A DNA stretch of 64,000 nt from Streptomyces xanthii (GTDB lineage Bacteria; Actinomycetota; Actinomycetes; Streptomycetales; Streptomycetaceae): positions 2,480,001 through 2,544,000 of the forward strand of contig NZ_CP061281.1 in the NCBI RefSeq assembly GCF_014621695.1. Reading direction: 5' to 3'. Shown one piece after another: positions 34,397-45,226 of this stretch; position 1 is the stretch's first letter; each line of letters begins with the position of its first letter. A model generated the notes under the pieces. The model was given only the letters and a program-made list of their open reading frames with translations. It was not told where the DNA came from and did no database searches. The position numbers and the translations under genes were made by a program.

Positions 34397-34703
34397 GGAC
34401 TGAGGTTCCCCGAGTTTCCCTGTCTGAAAGTTCTCGCCGCCGCGCGTTATCGCCGCAGCTCCGTCAGTATTTCGCAGGAGTAGACCAACGGCACCCTCCA
34501 GGCCCTCTTCCCTCGCTCGGGTCTACGTGCGTAGCGTGATGCATGGCATGTCCACACCATCGTCATGGAACGGACACACCGCCAGGCCGGCAGGCGAACC
34601 CCCACCCGCGGCACCCGACGGCACAGCGCGACCGCACGGAACGGCACAGGTCCCTGATCAGCTCACCCACCTGATCCCCCACGAGGCCTACGGAGGCACC
34701 CAC
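34397..34703. other. Gene-free region between marR and the lysozyme gene
   Basis: 307 nt between divergent genes. The lysozyme frame is open back to 34527 but the sequence before 34704 lacks codon bias and a signal peptide, so it is read as non-coding leader. A TCC-rich inverted motif around 34545-34575 is weak. No operator could be supported. Confidence 0.35.
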
Positions 34704-35531
34704 ATGCCCGTGCACAGACCCGGAACGACGCTCCGCCGGACCCGCCTCGGCGTGGTCGGCGCCCTTCTCGCAGCCCTCTCCCTCCTCGTCGCCCTGCCGG
34801 GCGCGGCGCAGGCGGGCGACGTCCCCCAGCGCGGTGAGGCCTACATGGGCATGGGCGTCGCCGCCCACGACGGCGACACCGGCGAACCGCCCATGACCCG
34901 CGCCACCCAGACCGAGGGCGTCGACGTCAGCGGCCACCAGGGCAACGTGGCCTGGTCGACGCTCTGGAACAGCGGCGTGCGCTGGGCCTACGTCAAGGGC
35001 ACCGAGGGCACGTACTACACGAACCCGTACTTCGCGCAGCAGTACAACGGCTCGTACAACGTCGGAATGATCCGCGGCTCGTACCACTTCGCGACGCCGG
35101 ACACGACGAGCGGCGCCACCCAGGCCAACTACTTCGTGGACCACGGCGGCGGCTGGTCCCGCGACGGCAAGACGCTGCCGGGCGCCCTCGACATCGAGTG
35201 GAACCCCTACGGCGCCGCCTGCTACGGCAAGACGCAGAGCGGGATGGTCACCTGGATCCGTGACTTCCTGAACCAGTACAAGGCCCGCACGGGCCGTGAC
35301 GCCGTGATCTACACGGCGACCAGCTGGTGGACCCAGTGCACCGGCAACTACGGCGGCTTCGCGGCCTACAACCCGCTGTGGATCGCCCGCTACTCCTCCA
35401 CCGTGGGCACGCTCCCGGCGGGCTGGGGCTACTACACGATGTGGCAGTACACGTCGTCCGGCCCGACGGTCGGCGACCACGACAAGTTCAACGGCGCCCT
35501 GGACCGCGTGGTCGCCCTCGCGAACGGCTGA
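34704..35531 (+). CDS. Secreted GH25 lysozyme (N,O-diacetylmuramidase)
   Basis: 275 residues from an ATG after GGAGG. A twin-arginine-like RRTRLGVVGALLAALSLLVALPGAAQA signal peptide ends before GDVP. The GH25 barrel has EGVDVSGHQGNVAW and, later, ALDIEWNP, supplying the catalytic acidic residues. It cleaves the muramic-glucosamine bond of peptidoglycan, like the Streptomyces lysozymes cellosyl and mutanolysin. No extra binding domain. A strong terminator follows. Confidence 0.93.
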   Translation: MPVHRPGTTLRRTRLGVVGALLAALSLLVALPGAAQAGDVPQRGEAYMGMGVAAHDGDTGEPPMTRATQTEGVDVSGHQGNVAWSTLWNSGVRWAYVKGTEGTYYTNPYFAQQYNGSYNVGMIRGSYHFATPDTTSGATQANYFVDHGGGWSRDGKTLPGALDIEWNPYGAACYGKTQSGMVTWIRDFLNQYKARTGRDAVIYTATSWWTQCTGNYGGFAAYNPLWIARYSSTVGTLPAGWGYYTMWQYTSSGPTVGDHDKFNGALDRVVALANG

Positions 35532-35548
35532 CCCGCGCACGCAAGAAC

Positions 35549-35583
35549 GAGGGCCCGGACGCGCGGTGCGCGTCCGGGCCCTC
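35549..35583. terminator. Bidirectional terminator between lysozyme and M4 protease genes
   Basis: A perfect 16-bp GC-rich stem (35549-35564 / 35568-35583) with a 3-nt loop lies 17 nt after the lysozyme stop and 104 nt after the protease stop on the other strand. No U-tract. Confidence 0.9.
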
Positions 35584-35687
35584 CTGCTGTCCGCCGCCCG
35601 GAGCGGCGGCCGGGCTCCCCCCACCGGAAGTCCGGCCACCCCCGTCCGGTCGGCGGACGGCTCAGTGGCCCGGCCCAGTGGCCCGGC

Positions 35688-38540
35688 TCAGCACTTGCCG
35701 ACCGGCTTGTCCCGCTTCACGAGGTCGGTGGAACCGGTGGTGCCGTCGAGCCACAGAACGCGCTGGCCGGTGTCGGCGGCCGCGTAGGCCTGGTCACCGC
35801 GGTTGCAGGACACGCGCTTCGGGCCGCCCTCGCCGTCGGGAGCGACCTGGTACAGCTTCGGCAGCGTCTCATTGGCCCAGCTCGTGGCCGGGAGCAACTG
35901 GGTCACGGTGACCGCGTCGTCCGAGGCGGTGAGCGTGTAGGCGTACAGCGAGCCGCTGCCGGACTCGGGAACGACGGTGACGGGGTTCGTGCCGTCGAGG
36001 CCGGCGCGGCGCACCATCGCCTTGCCGCCGTCGGTCAGGTCCGTGTCCTCGATCCAGAAGACGCCGTCGTCGGTGATGGCGGTCTGGCCGACGCTCTGCA
36101 CGCTGTCGCTGACGGGCATCGCCGTGGTGGTGCCGGCCGCCGCGTCGAAGACGTTGATGCCGAGCACGGCGTTGCCGTTCGCGTCGGGCGTCACCGCCGC
36201 GAAGGCGATCTTGCCACCCTTGACGGAGGGCAGGCCCGAGATGCGGCCCGGACGGCCGCCGTCGACCAGGCCGACCTCGCCGGTCTTCATGTTGACGTAC
36301 CGGACGTTCGTCACGCCGTACTGCGGGTTGACCGCGGTGTACGCGACGTAGTCGCCCTCCACGACGAGCCCGGAGACGTCGCTGCCGATGGCATCGACCT
36401 GCTTGGTGAGGCCTCCGTCGACCGGGCGCGCCATGATCTTGACGCCGTTGCTGCTGTAGTCGGCCCACACCACGGTCTTGCCGTCGGTGCTCGCGTAGAC
36501 GTTGTAGTCACCGTTGTTGGGACTCACCTGCCGGGGCGCGCCCTTGCCGGAGGTGTCACCCAGCCACACCGAGTACGGCTCGCTGCCGTCCTCGTTGCTG
36601 CGCGAGACGGCGTACTTGCCGCCGCCCGCGCCAACGTTGGTGGCGTAGGTGTTGACGCCGGTCAGCAACGTGTCCGTGTCGGTGCCGAGCTTGGTCTCCC
36701 AGCCGGGCACGATGCCGTGGCGGGCGAAGGCGTCCTCTACGGACCGCACCTGGGCCTTGCCGGCGCCCAGCTCCTGCGCAGCCGCGACGACCGCGGCGCG
36801 GCCCTCCGTGAAGCCGTCCAGCGGCGTCATGTAGGAAGTCAGCGCGCGGTAGACGATCTGGTCGGACAGGTCGCCGCCGAGGGCCTTGCGGATGTCCCAC
36901 AACGCACCCGAGAAGATCGGGGAGTTGAGGTGCACGCCACCGCTGTCACCGCGGGCGGTGACACCGATGAAGTCCTTCTGCGTGGTCATGTCGTTGTTCA
37001 GGTCACGCAGGGCGCACTCGCGCGGGCTGAGCGTGGTGCACAGGTCCTCGCCGAGCAGACCAGAGTCCGGGTCGTCCATCGACTGGCCGTTCGCCTCCAG
37101 GTCGATGGCGTTGCCGAAGTAGTCCGAGATCGCCTCGTTGATCGCACCGGACTGGCCCACATACACCAGGTTCGCGGTGTACTGGGTGACGCCGTGCGTC
37201 ATCTCGTGCCCGACGACGTCGGTGTCCGCCGAGAAGGTGCGGTAGTCACCGCCGCCCTGGCCGTACACCATCTTGGTGCCGTCCCAGAAAGCGTTGTTGT
37301 ACGGGCCGCCGTTGGCCGTGACGCCGACAAGCGAGTTGATGTACTCGTCCTTGTCGTCGAGCCCCTTACGGCCGAAGTGATTCTTGTAGTACGCGTACAC
37401 CTTGTTGGCGGCCCAATGGGCGTCCACCGCACCGGCGTTGGTGGCGTCCACGCCGAACTCGGGGGTCGCCGAGGAGAAGACCTTGACGCCGCTGGGCCAG
37501 ACGCCGGACGCGTACGCGGCGTCGACGCCGCGGGCGTCGTAGGTCTTCAGCATGGGACCGTTGAACGGGTCCTCCGCGGTGCGCAAGCCGTAGTCGATCA
37601 TCTGGTAGGTGCCGTCGGCGCCCTTGTAGAGGTTGAGCTCGGCCTTCTGGCCGTTGTAGCGGGTGCCGGAGCCCTTGACGACGTACGACGGGACGGCATC
37701 GGTGGCGGCGTCGTCCGTGGTCTCGGTCCGCGCCGCGTCGTCCGTGTCACCGGCGGCCGTGTGCGCGGTACCGAAGGTCTGGATGCCGCTGTACTGCAGC
37801 AGCGGGAAGCCGGAGTGCGCGTCGACGTACACCTCCTGCTGCACCGGCGAACCGTCGGAAGCAGTGCCCGTGACGGTGATGTGCCGGGCCAGCACGCCCT
37901 CGCCCTGCGGGAGGACGACGACGCCGTTCGCCTTGCCGCTGAGCGGGTTCTCGCCGGCCTTCTTCCCCTTGGCCGGGGCGTGCAGCGGGGCACTGCCGAG
38001 CTGGGGGGTGGCGGCGGCGATCGCGCGTTGCACCGCGACCTTCTCGGAGACCTTCGGGGTGACCGAGGGGAGCTTCAGCTGCGTGAAGTAGCTGCCGGAG
38101 GTGCCCGTGACGGTCCGCTTGCCGTCCTTCTTCGTCATCCGGACGACGTACTGGCCGCCGAGCACGTCGACGCCCCGGTACTTCTGCTGGAAGCGGACCG
38201 TCTGCCGGCCGCCGCGGTCGGTCGTGGTGCCGAGCGAGGCGAGGTCCTGCGACGAAGTGTCCTCGATGCGGTACCGGGACTTCTTGGCCTTGAGGTGGCC
38301 GCGCGCCGCGTCCGCCGCGGTGCCGGTCGCCGGGACCTCCTCGTGCAGGCCGGTCACCAGTGCCGGGGTGTCGGTCCCGGGCTTCGCGGTGGCGGCAGCG
38401 GCGGGTGCCGCGGTGTCCGCATGGGCGGCCGCCATGCCGGTCGTCAGGAGACCGGCGGTGGCGAGCAGCGTCGCCACCGCCTGGCCGACGGCTATGCCGC
38501 CCGGCCGGTCCCCTCTGTCTCTGCGCACTGAAGTCCGCAC
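35688..38540 (-). CDS. Secreted M4 (thermolysin-like) metalloprotease with C-terminal propeller-like domain
   Basis: 950 residues from a GTG after AAGGG. Signal peptide to AAAHA (about residue 38), then the FTP and PepSY propeptide regions (about 90-290). The M4 catalytic domain has HEMTH at 445-449 and the third zinc ligand E469 in NEAISDYFG. The last 330 residues (about 610-950) contain repeated WADYSSNG / FWIEDTDLTDGG type segments, like a TolB/WD beta-propeller, and end in a two-cysteine cap. A propeller added to thermolysin is unusual; it may bind substrate. The LuxR-type gene divergent from it is the probable regulator. Confidence 0.9.
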   Translation of the reverse strand: MRTSVRRDRGDRPGGIAVGQAVATLLATAGLLTTGMAAAHADTAAPAAAATAKPGTDTPALVTGLHEEVPATGTAADAARGHLKAKKSRYRIEDTSSQDLASLGTTTDRGGRQTVRFQQKYRGVDVLGGQYVVRMTKKDGKRTVTGTSGSYFTQLKLPSVTPKVSEKVAVQRAIAAATPQLGSAPLHAPAKGKKAGENPLSGKANGVVVLPQGEGVLARHITVTGTASDGSPVQQEVYVDAHSGFPLLQYSGIQTFGTAHTAAGDTDDAARTETTDDAATDAVPSYVVKGSGTRYNGQKAELNLYKGADGTYQMIDYGLRTAEDPFNGPMLKTYDARGVDAAYASGVWPSGVKVFSSATPEFGVDATNAGAVDAHWAANKVYAYYKNHFGRKGLDDKDEYINSLVGVTANGGPYNNAFWDGTKMVYGQGGGDYRTFSADTDVVGHEMTHGVTQYTANLVYVGQSGAINEAISDYFGNAIDLEANGQSMDDPDSGLLGEDLCTTLSPRECALRDLNNDMTTQKDFIGVTARGDSGGVHLNSPIFSGALWDIRKALGGDLSDQIVYRALTSYMTPLDGFTEGRAAVVAAAQELGAGKAQVRSVEDAFARHGIVPGWETKLGTDTDTLLTGVNTYATNVGAGGGKYAVSRSNEDGSEPYSVWLGDTSGKGAPRQVSPNNGDYNVYASTDGKTVVWADYSSNGVKIMARPVDGGLTKQVDAIGSDVSGLVVEGDYVAYTAVNPQYGVTNVRYVNMKTGEVGLVDGGRPGRISGLPSVKGGKIAFAAVTPDANGNAVLGINVFDAAAGTTTAMPVSDSVQSVGQTAITDDGVFWIEDTDLTDGGKAMVRRAGLDGTNPVTVVPESGSGSLYAYTLTASDDAVTVTQLLPATSWANETLPKLYQVAPDGEGGPKRVSCNRGDQAYAAADTGQRVLWLDGTTGSTDLVKRDKPVGKC

Positions 38541-38639
38541 GTCTGATCCCTTCGCTGCCCTTGGCGGTTGAACGGAAACCGAACGCGGACATGCAAAGGC
38601 CGGGACACGGCTGTGGACAATGAGTCGTCGCTGGTCACT

Positions 38640-38655
38640 AGTGTGCGTACACACT
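38640..38655. promoter_or_regulatory. Palindromic operator candidate in the protease-regulator region
   Basis: AGTGTG-CGTA-CACACT is a perfect 6-bp inverted repeat with a 4-nt centre, followed by a second partial TGTGT. It lies between the divergent starts at 38540 and 38691, close to the regulator. Probably bound by that regulator; inferred. Confidence 0.45.
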
Positions 38656-38690
38656 TGTGTGGCCTACACGGACCGGATGAGAATCGGGCC

Positions 38691-39701
38691 GTGAGACAGA
38701 CCGAGCTGGACGCGCAGTGGGAGGCTCTCGGACTCGACGCCGACGGACTCCAGGTTTACGAAGCCCTGCTCAACCGGCCGGAGCAGCCGTCCCGTGCCGC
38801 GCTCGCCCAGTCCCTCGGTCTGCCGGTCCGGCGAGTCGCGGCGGCCCTGGAGCAGCTCGCCGCTCACGACTTCACCCGGCCCGCGGCAGGATCGGCGCTG
38901 CCCCAGCCGGTCGCCCCGGCATCTGCCCTGCGCGCTCTGCTCCACCGGCACCAGGCGCGACTGCTGCGCCGCTCGGCCGAGTTGGAGGAGCTGACCGGGG
39001 CCGTCGACCGGATCTCGGCGCAGCTCATGAGCACGGCGCAGGATCCGCGGGAGATCGGCATCGAGACCGTGCGGGGCGGTCCCGCGATCGCCGAGCGGGT
39101 GGCCGCGCTGCTGCTGTCGGCGCGCGAGGAGGTGGCACTGATCGACCGGCCGCCGTACGCCTCCAGCCAGCCGGACGGCATGCCGACACCGCTGGACATG
39201 GGGGCGCCGGTGCGGCGCGGGGCGCGGGTGCGGGCCATCGTCGACCGGGAGGGGCTGAGCTTCCACGGCCGGGCCCGTGGTCTGAACGAGCTGGCGGAGC
39301 AGGGGGTGCAGATCCGGCTGGGCGCGGACCTGCCCACCAAGATGTTCACCGTCGACCGGCGGATCACGCTGCTGCCGCCGACCGACGCGGCGGACCCGAC
39401 GGCCTCGGCGCTGGTGGTGAGCGACGCCCTGCTGGGCAACGCACTGGTGCCGCTGTTCGACGCGCTGTGGGAGCGGGCGGTGCCGATCGGGGCCGCCGGT
39501 CCTGAGCGGATCTCGGACGTGGACAGGGAGTTGCTGACGATGCTGTCCTCGGGCCTGAAGGACGAGGCGATCGCGCGCCGCCTGGACATCCATGTGCACA
39601 CGGTGCGCCGCCGGATCACCCGGCTGATGCATGAGCTGAACGCGCAGACCCGCTTCCAGGCGGGCGTGCAGGCGGCAATCCGGGGCTGGCTCCTGCCCTG
39701 A
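38691..39701 (+). CDS. LuxR-type regulator with TrmB-like N-terminal region
   Basis: 336 residues from a GTG (MRQTELDAQWEALGLDADGLQVYEALL). The N-terminal winged helix (PSRAALAQSLGLPVRRVAAALEQLAAHDF) is TrmB-like; the middle domain (VALIDRPPYASS, ARVRAIVDREGLSF) resembles phospholipase-D-like sensor domains. The C-terminus is a LuxR helix-turn-helix, LTMLSSGLKDEAIARRLDIHVHTVRRRI. Streptomyces often pairs such regulators with secreted protease genes. The frame stays open upstream to 38568. A strong terminator follows. Confidence 0.88.
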   Translation: MRQTELDAQWEALGLDADGLQVYEALLNRPEQPSRAALAQSLGLPVRRVAAALEQLAAHDFTRPAAGSALPQPVAPASALRALLHRHQARLLRRSAELEELTGAVDRISAQLMSTAQDPREIGIETVRGGPAIAERVAALLLSAREEVALIDRPPYASSQPDGMPTPLDMGAPVRRGARVRAIVDREGLSFHGRARGLNELAEQGVQIRLGADLPTKMFTVDRRITLLPPTDAADPTASALVVSDALLGNALVPLFDALWERAVPIGAAGPERISDVDRELLTMLSSGLKDEAIARRLDIHVHTVRRRITRLMHELNAQTRFQAGVQAAIRGWLLP

Positions 39702-39722
39702 GTGCGGTCCGGGCCGGGCAGG

Positions 39723-39759
39723 CCGCAGGCCCGGCCCCACGAGGGGGCCGGGCCTGCGG
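39723..39759. terminator. Bidirectional terminator between the LuxR-type gene and lon
   Basis: A perfect 16-bp stem (39723-39738 / 39744-39759) with a 5-nt loop lies 21 nt past one stop and 10 nt past the lon stop. Confidence 0.9.
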
Positions 39760-39769
39760 TGTGCGGGTG

Positions 39770-42181
<2,412 letters not shown>

Positions 42182-42203
42182 GATCTCCCCTTCGGCAGTC
42201 AAG

Positions 42204-42222
42204 TTGAGCTATGTCGACTCAA
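42204..42222. promoter_or_regulatory. HAIR element (HspR operator) upstream of lon
   Basis: On the minus strand TTGAGT-N7-GCTCAA matches the HAIR consensus CTTGAGT-N7-ACTCAAG with one mismatch in the inner hexamers. It lies 23-41 nt before the lon ATG, over the expected promoter. HspR repression of lon through such a site is established in S. lividans/S. coelicolor; binding here is inferred. Confidence 0.85.
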
Positions 42223-42360
42223 TGCATGGGGGGCGCCGAATGTTCCCCGGACCCTGTTCGCTGTGAGCGATCACATCTGGCCCGGCTCGACGCGGGCTCC
42301 GTAGGCTGCTCCACGTAAGGCATGCACCAAGGCATGGCCTATTACATCGGGGGTGGCGGC

Positions 42361-43020
42361 ATGACGGCCGACGCGCGGGTACGGGACTGGGTCGACGGCT
42401 GGGTGCTCTCGCGCGGGGCCGCTCCCCCGTCCGCCGAGCCCTGGGGGTTCACGGTCCACGTCGGCCTGGAGTCGCACGTGAGCCGGCACGTCCTGGGGGC
42501 GGTGAACGACGGCGTGCGCGAGGGCGACGTGCGCGAGGCCGCCCGGTCCGTGCGCGCGACGGGCGCCCAGCTCAAGGTCTTCGCCGACCCGGAGCGCGTG
42601 CTGCCGTGGCTCGGGCCCGGGTGGGAGCCCTACGACCTCGGCGACGTCCTGATGACGGCCGAGCTGACCGGCGCCGAGCCGCCCGCGCCCCCGGCCGGGT
42701 ACCGGGTGCGCACCTGGACCCGTGACGGCGTGACCCGCGTCCTGGTCACCGACGCCGAGGGCACGTTCGCCGCCCGGGGCCAGACCGCCACGACCGGGGC
42801 GAGCACGGTGGTGGACATGATCGAGACCTCCGAGGACCACCGGCGCCGGGGCCTGGGCAGGGTCGTCATGGGCACCCTCCAGGCGGCGGCCCGCGCCGGG
42901 GGCGCCCGGCGCGGCGTCCTCGCGGGAACCCCGGCGGGCCAGTTCCTCTACCGCTCCCTGGGCTGGCGCACCGTGGCCCCGCTGACCAACGCCCGGCGCC
43001 GGCCCGCGACGGCGGCCTGA
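42361..43020 (+). CDS. GNAT-family N-acetyltransferase
   Basis: 219 residues from the ATG reading MTADARVRDWVDGWVLSRGA, after GGGGTGG. The C-terminal GNAT fold is visible: TVVDMIETSEDHRRRGLGRVVMGTLQAAARAGG with the acetyl-CoA-binding RRRGLG motif, then GQFLYRSLGW. The N-terminal 100 residues form an extra domain common to Streptomyces members. Substrate unknown. The frame is open back to 42322. Confidence 0.85.
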   Translation: MTADARVRDWVDGWVLSRGAAPPSAEPWGFTVHVGLESHVSRHVLGAVNDGVREGDVREAARSVRATGAQLKVFADPERVLPWLGPGWEPYDLGDVLMTAELTGAEPPAPPAGYRVRTWTRDGVTRVLVTDAEGTFAARGQTATTGASTVVDMIETSEDHRRRGLGRVVMGTLQAAARAGGARRGVLAGTPAGQFLYRSLGWRTVAPLTNARRRPATAA

Positions 43021-43072
43021 CCCGGCACAAACTCGCTTGCCCGGACGGCACCGCGGCCCGAAGAATCCGGGC

Positions 43073-44167
43073 ATGAGCGCACCCGTGACCCCGCTGACCC
43101 GTGCCCAGGACGCCGCCCTGCGAGCCCTGCGAGCGACCGCCCTGGCCGGCCGCGAGGACGCGCTCGCCCGGCTGGCCCGGTGCGGGGTGGACGAGGACGC
43201 GGCCGAGGGGCTGATCGCCCTGGTGCGCCGGCACGCGCGCGTGACCCTGAACTTCCACCCGGACCGGCTGCTCGCCGACGGACGGACCACGGTCGCGGCC
43301 GGGCTCGCCGCGGACGGGCGCTACCGGGGCCAGTACGAGACGGGACTCTCGAACGGGAGCCGGACCGCGCACCCGGGCGGACTGCGCGACGACTGGGAGC
43401 ACGCCCTGTTCGGCGGGGCGTACGCGGGCGCGACGGCCGCGGAGCGGCCCAAGTACGGGGCGCTGAACGTGATGCGGCACCCGGACGGTGCCGCGCCCCG
43501 CTTCGGTTCCTGCCATGTGCGGCTGCGCCCGGAGGCGACCGAGCGGGCCACCTTCTGCTTCGGCGACAGCCACGTCGGCCCCGCGGACATGGGCACGGCC
43601 GACGCCCTGCACTCCGTGCTCGCCGCGCTGCTCACCGACGCCGTGGAGAGCGGGCAGTCACTCGGGCTCGCGGGGGCGGACCCCGCGGCGGAGATCCGCG
43701 CCCTGGGCACCCCGGCCGCACCGCGCGGCCCCGGCCGCTCGCTCGACTTCTACGTGGAGGCGCAGGTGCACGGAGACGTGGACCTGCGCACGGACGCGGA
43801 GGCGCTGGTGCTCGACCCGTCGTTCCGGGGCACCGAGACCGGCGAGCTGCTGGCGGGTCTCGGGCTGCCCGTCGAGTGGCACGGCGGGTTCGTGCTCGGC
43901 CCGGAGGTGCCGGACGAGGAGATCGCCGCGTTCCGGGGGCCGGGGGTGGTGCCGGTCGTGGGGCGGGTGCGGGCGGAGTTCTCGGACGGCGGGCGGATCG
44001 ACGCGGCCTGTGTCGGGCGCGCGGCGGCCTCGGCGGCCCGGGAGCCCGAGGGCTGGTCGGCGTACGGGGCGCCGGACGAGGTGCTGCAGTACGTCAAGCA
44101 GCTGTGGCACTGCCTGGTGCGGTTCGGGAGGAGCGGTACCGGCGGCGTACCAGCGGCCAGATCGTGA
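43073..44167 (+). CDS. DUF3626 family protein
   Basis: 364 residues from MSAPVTPLTRAQDAAL. It shows the DUF3626 blocks: TLNFHPDRL, YRGQYETGLSNGSRTAHPGGLRDDWEHALFGGAY, RPKYGALNVMRHPDGAAPRFGSCHVRL and TFCFGDSH. The conserved His, Glu and Asp residues suggest an enzyme, possibly related to ADP-ribosyltransferase-like toxins, but no activity is known to me. The 3' end overlaps the converging rhomboid-like gene by 74 nt. Confidence 0.85.
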   Translation: MSAPVTPLTRAQDAALRALRATALAGREDALARLARCGVDEDAAEGLIALVRRHARVTLNFHPDRLLADGRTTVAAGLAADGRYRGQYETGLSNGSRTAHPGGLRDDWEHALFGGAYAGATAAERPKYGALNVMRHPDGAAPRFGSCHVRLRPEATERATFCFGDSHVGPADMGTADALHSVLAALLTDAVESGQSLGLAGADPAAEIRALGTPAAPRGPGRSLDFYVEAQVHGDVDLRTDAEALVLDPSFRGTETGELLAGLGLPVEWHGGFVLGPEVPDEEIAAFRGPGVVPVVGRVRAEFSDGGRIDAACVGRAAASAAREPEGWSAYGAPDEVLQYVKQLWHCLVRFGRSGTGGVPAARS

Positions 44168-44852
44168 CGCCGATCGCGAGGGCCAGGAGGTGCCCCCAGC
44201 CGGTCATCGGGTCCTCGAAGGTGAGCAGGTCCTGCACCAGCGTCGCCGCGAAGGCGGCGAGCACCAGCCGGCGGGGCCACCGCGGGAGCAGACCGGCGAG
44301 GGCGCCGATGCTGGCGGCGACACCGAAGCTGATGCCGTAGTCGAGCCGGTGCAGGGAGCTGTGCGGCAGGTGTCCCGCCATGACGGACAGGCCCACCGGG
44401 ATCTCCGTGGCCAGCGTCGCGAGAACGTGGCCGAGCAGGAAGACACCGGCCGCGCGCAGCCCGCCGATGCGGCGCTCCAGCGCGGTCAGCACGACGACGA
44501 AGGCGATCACGAAGGGTGACGTGAGGCCGCCTGCGATCCACAGGGCGCTGGCGAGCAGGACGCGTACGGGATGTTCGGCCAGATGGGCGACGTCGGTGCT
44601 GGATCCGCGCAGCGCGGCGGCGACCGTGTCCGGGTCGCCGAACTCCATGAACAGCGACGTGCCGAGCAGCAGGCAGGCGTAGCCGAAGGTGAAGGGCGTC
44701 CCGGTGGGCGTGGGCAGCAGCCGCCAGGGCCGCAGCCGCCGCCGGGCGGCCGGCATCCGCTCCCGGTCGGGGGCGCCGGGCTGGGCGGGGATGCCGTCGA
44801 GCGGGGCGCGGGCGGGGGCCCGGCGGGTCTCGGTGTGCACGTGTGCCTTCAC
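44094..44852 (-). CDS. Rhomboid-like membrane protein
   Basis: 252 residues from a GTG 8 nt after AGGAAAGGGG. Six or so transmembrane helices follow a basic 50-residue cytoplasmic lead. The topology and motifs (SLHRLDYGISFGVAASIGALAGLLP) match the rhomboid-like family; the GxSG catalytic serine of true rhomboid proteases is replaced (FGVAAS), so it may be inactive. Antisense overlap with DUF3626 at the 3' ends. Confidence 0.75.
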   Translation of the reverse strand: MKAHVHTETRRAPARAPLDGIPAQPGAPDRERMPAARRRLRPWRLLPTPTGTPFTFGYACLLLGTSLFMEFGDPDTVAAALRGSSTDVAHLAEHPVRVLLASALWIAGGLTSPFVIAFVVVLTALERRIGGLRAAGVFLLGHVLATLATEIPVGLSVMAGHLPHSSLHRLDYGISFGVAASIGALAGLLPRWPRRLVLAAFAATLVQDLLTFEDPMTGWGHLLALAIGVTIWPLVRRRYRSSRTAPGSATAA

Positions 44853-45226
44853 GTGGGACACCCCTTTCCTGCCGATCAACCCCCCACACTCACCCCGTGG
44901 GGCGCCCCCTGCCGGTGGCGGGGGCGACGCGGGCACGGGGCCCAGGCGCACCGACACCCTAGGCCCTGTCCGCGAGGTCCCGCCCGCCGGGAAAGCGCGC
45001 GGCGGGCCCCTCCGCCCGGCGCGAAGGGCGCGGCGGCGCCCCGGCGTGCGCGCCGGGCGTGCGGCCCCGCGCGTCCGGTACGAGGGTCCGGTACGAGGGA
45101 TCGCGCCCGCCGGGCGAACGGCGGGACTGACCGGTCACGGCCCGGGTGCTCCCTGCCCCGGCTCGCGACCGGCGAGGTCCGCCGATCGCCCCCGGCGGAG
45201 CGGGGTGATCCGGAAGAATGGGCCGC
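44853..45226. other. Gene-free region upstream of the rhomboid-like and SpeE-like genes
   Basis: 374 nt, very GC-rich. On the minus strand TAGGGT at 44956-44961 is a -10 candidate for the rhomboid-like gene, giving a leader of about 95 nt. A perfect tandem pair of 13-nt repeats (GTCCGGTACGAGG, 45073-45085 and 45086-45098) is present. Open frames crossing the region lack family similarity. Confidence 0.4.

Noticed and set aside
34527..34703. Longer N-terminus for the GH25 lysozyme
   Set aside because: It would bury the signal peptide behind 59 residues and ignore the GGAGG before 34704.
36717..38531. A 604-codon open frame antisense to the M4 protease
   Set aside because: Same shadow effect; composition is Arg/Gly/Val-rich without motifs.
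42262..42275. TGTGA-GCGA-TCACA palindrome resembling a Crp site
   Set aside because: The spacing is 4, whereas Crp sites have 6 between TGTGA and TCACA. It may still bind some regulator, but no candidate is near.
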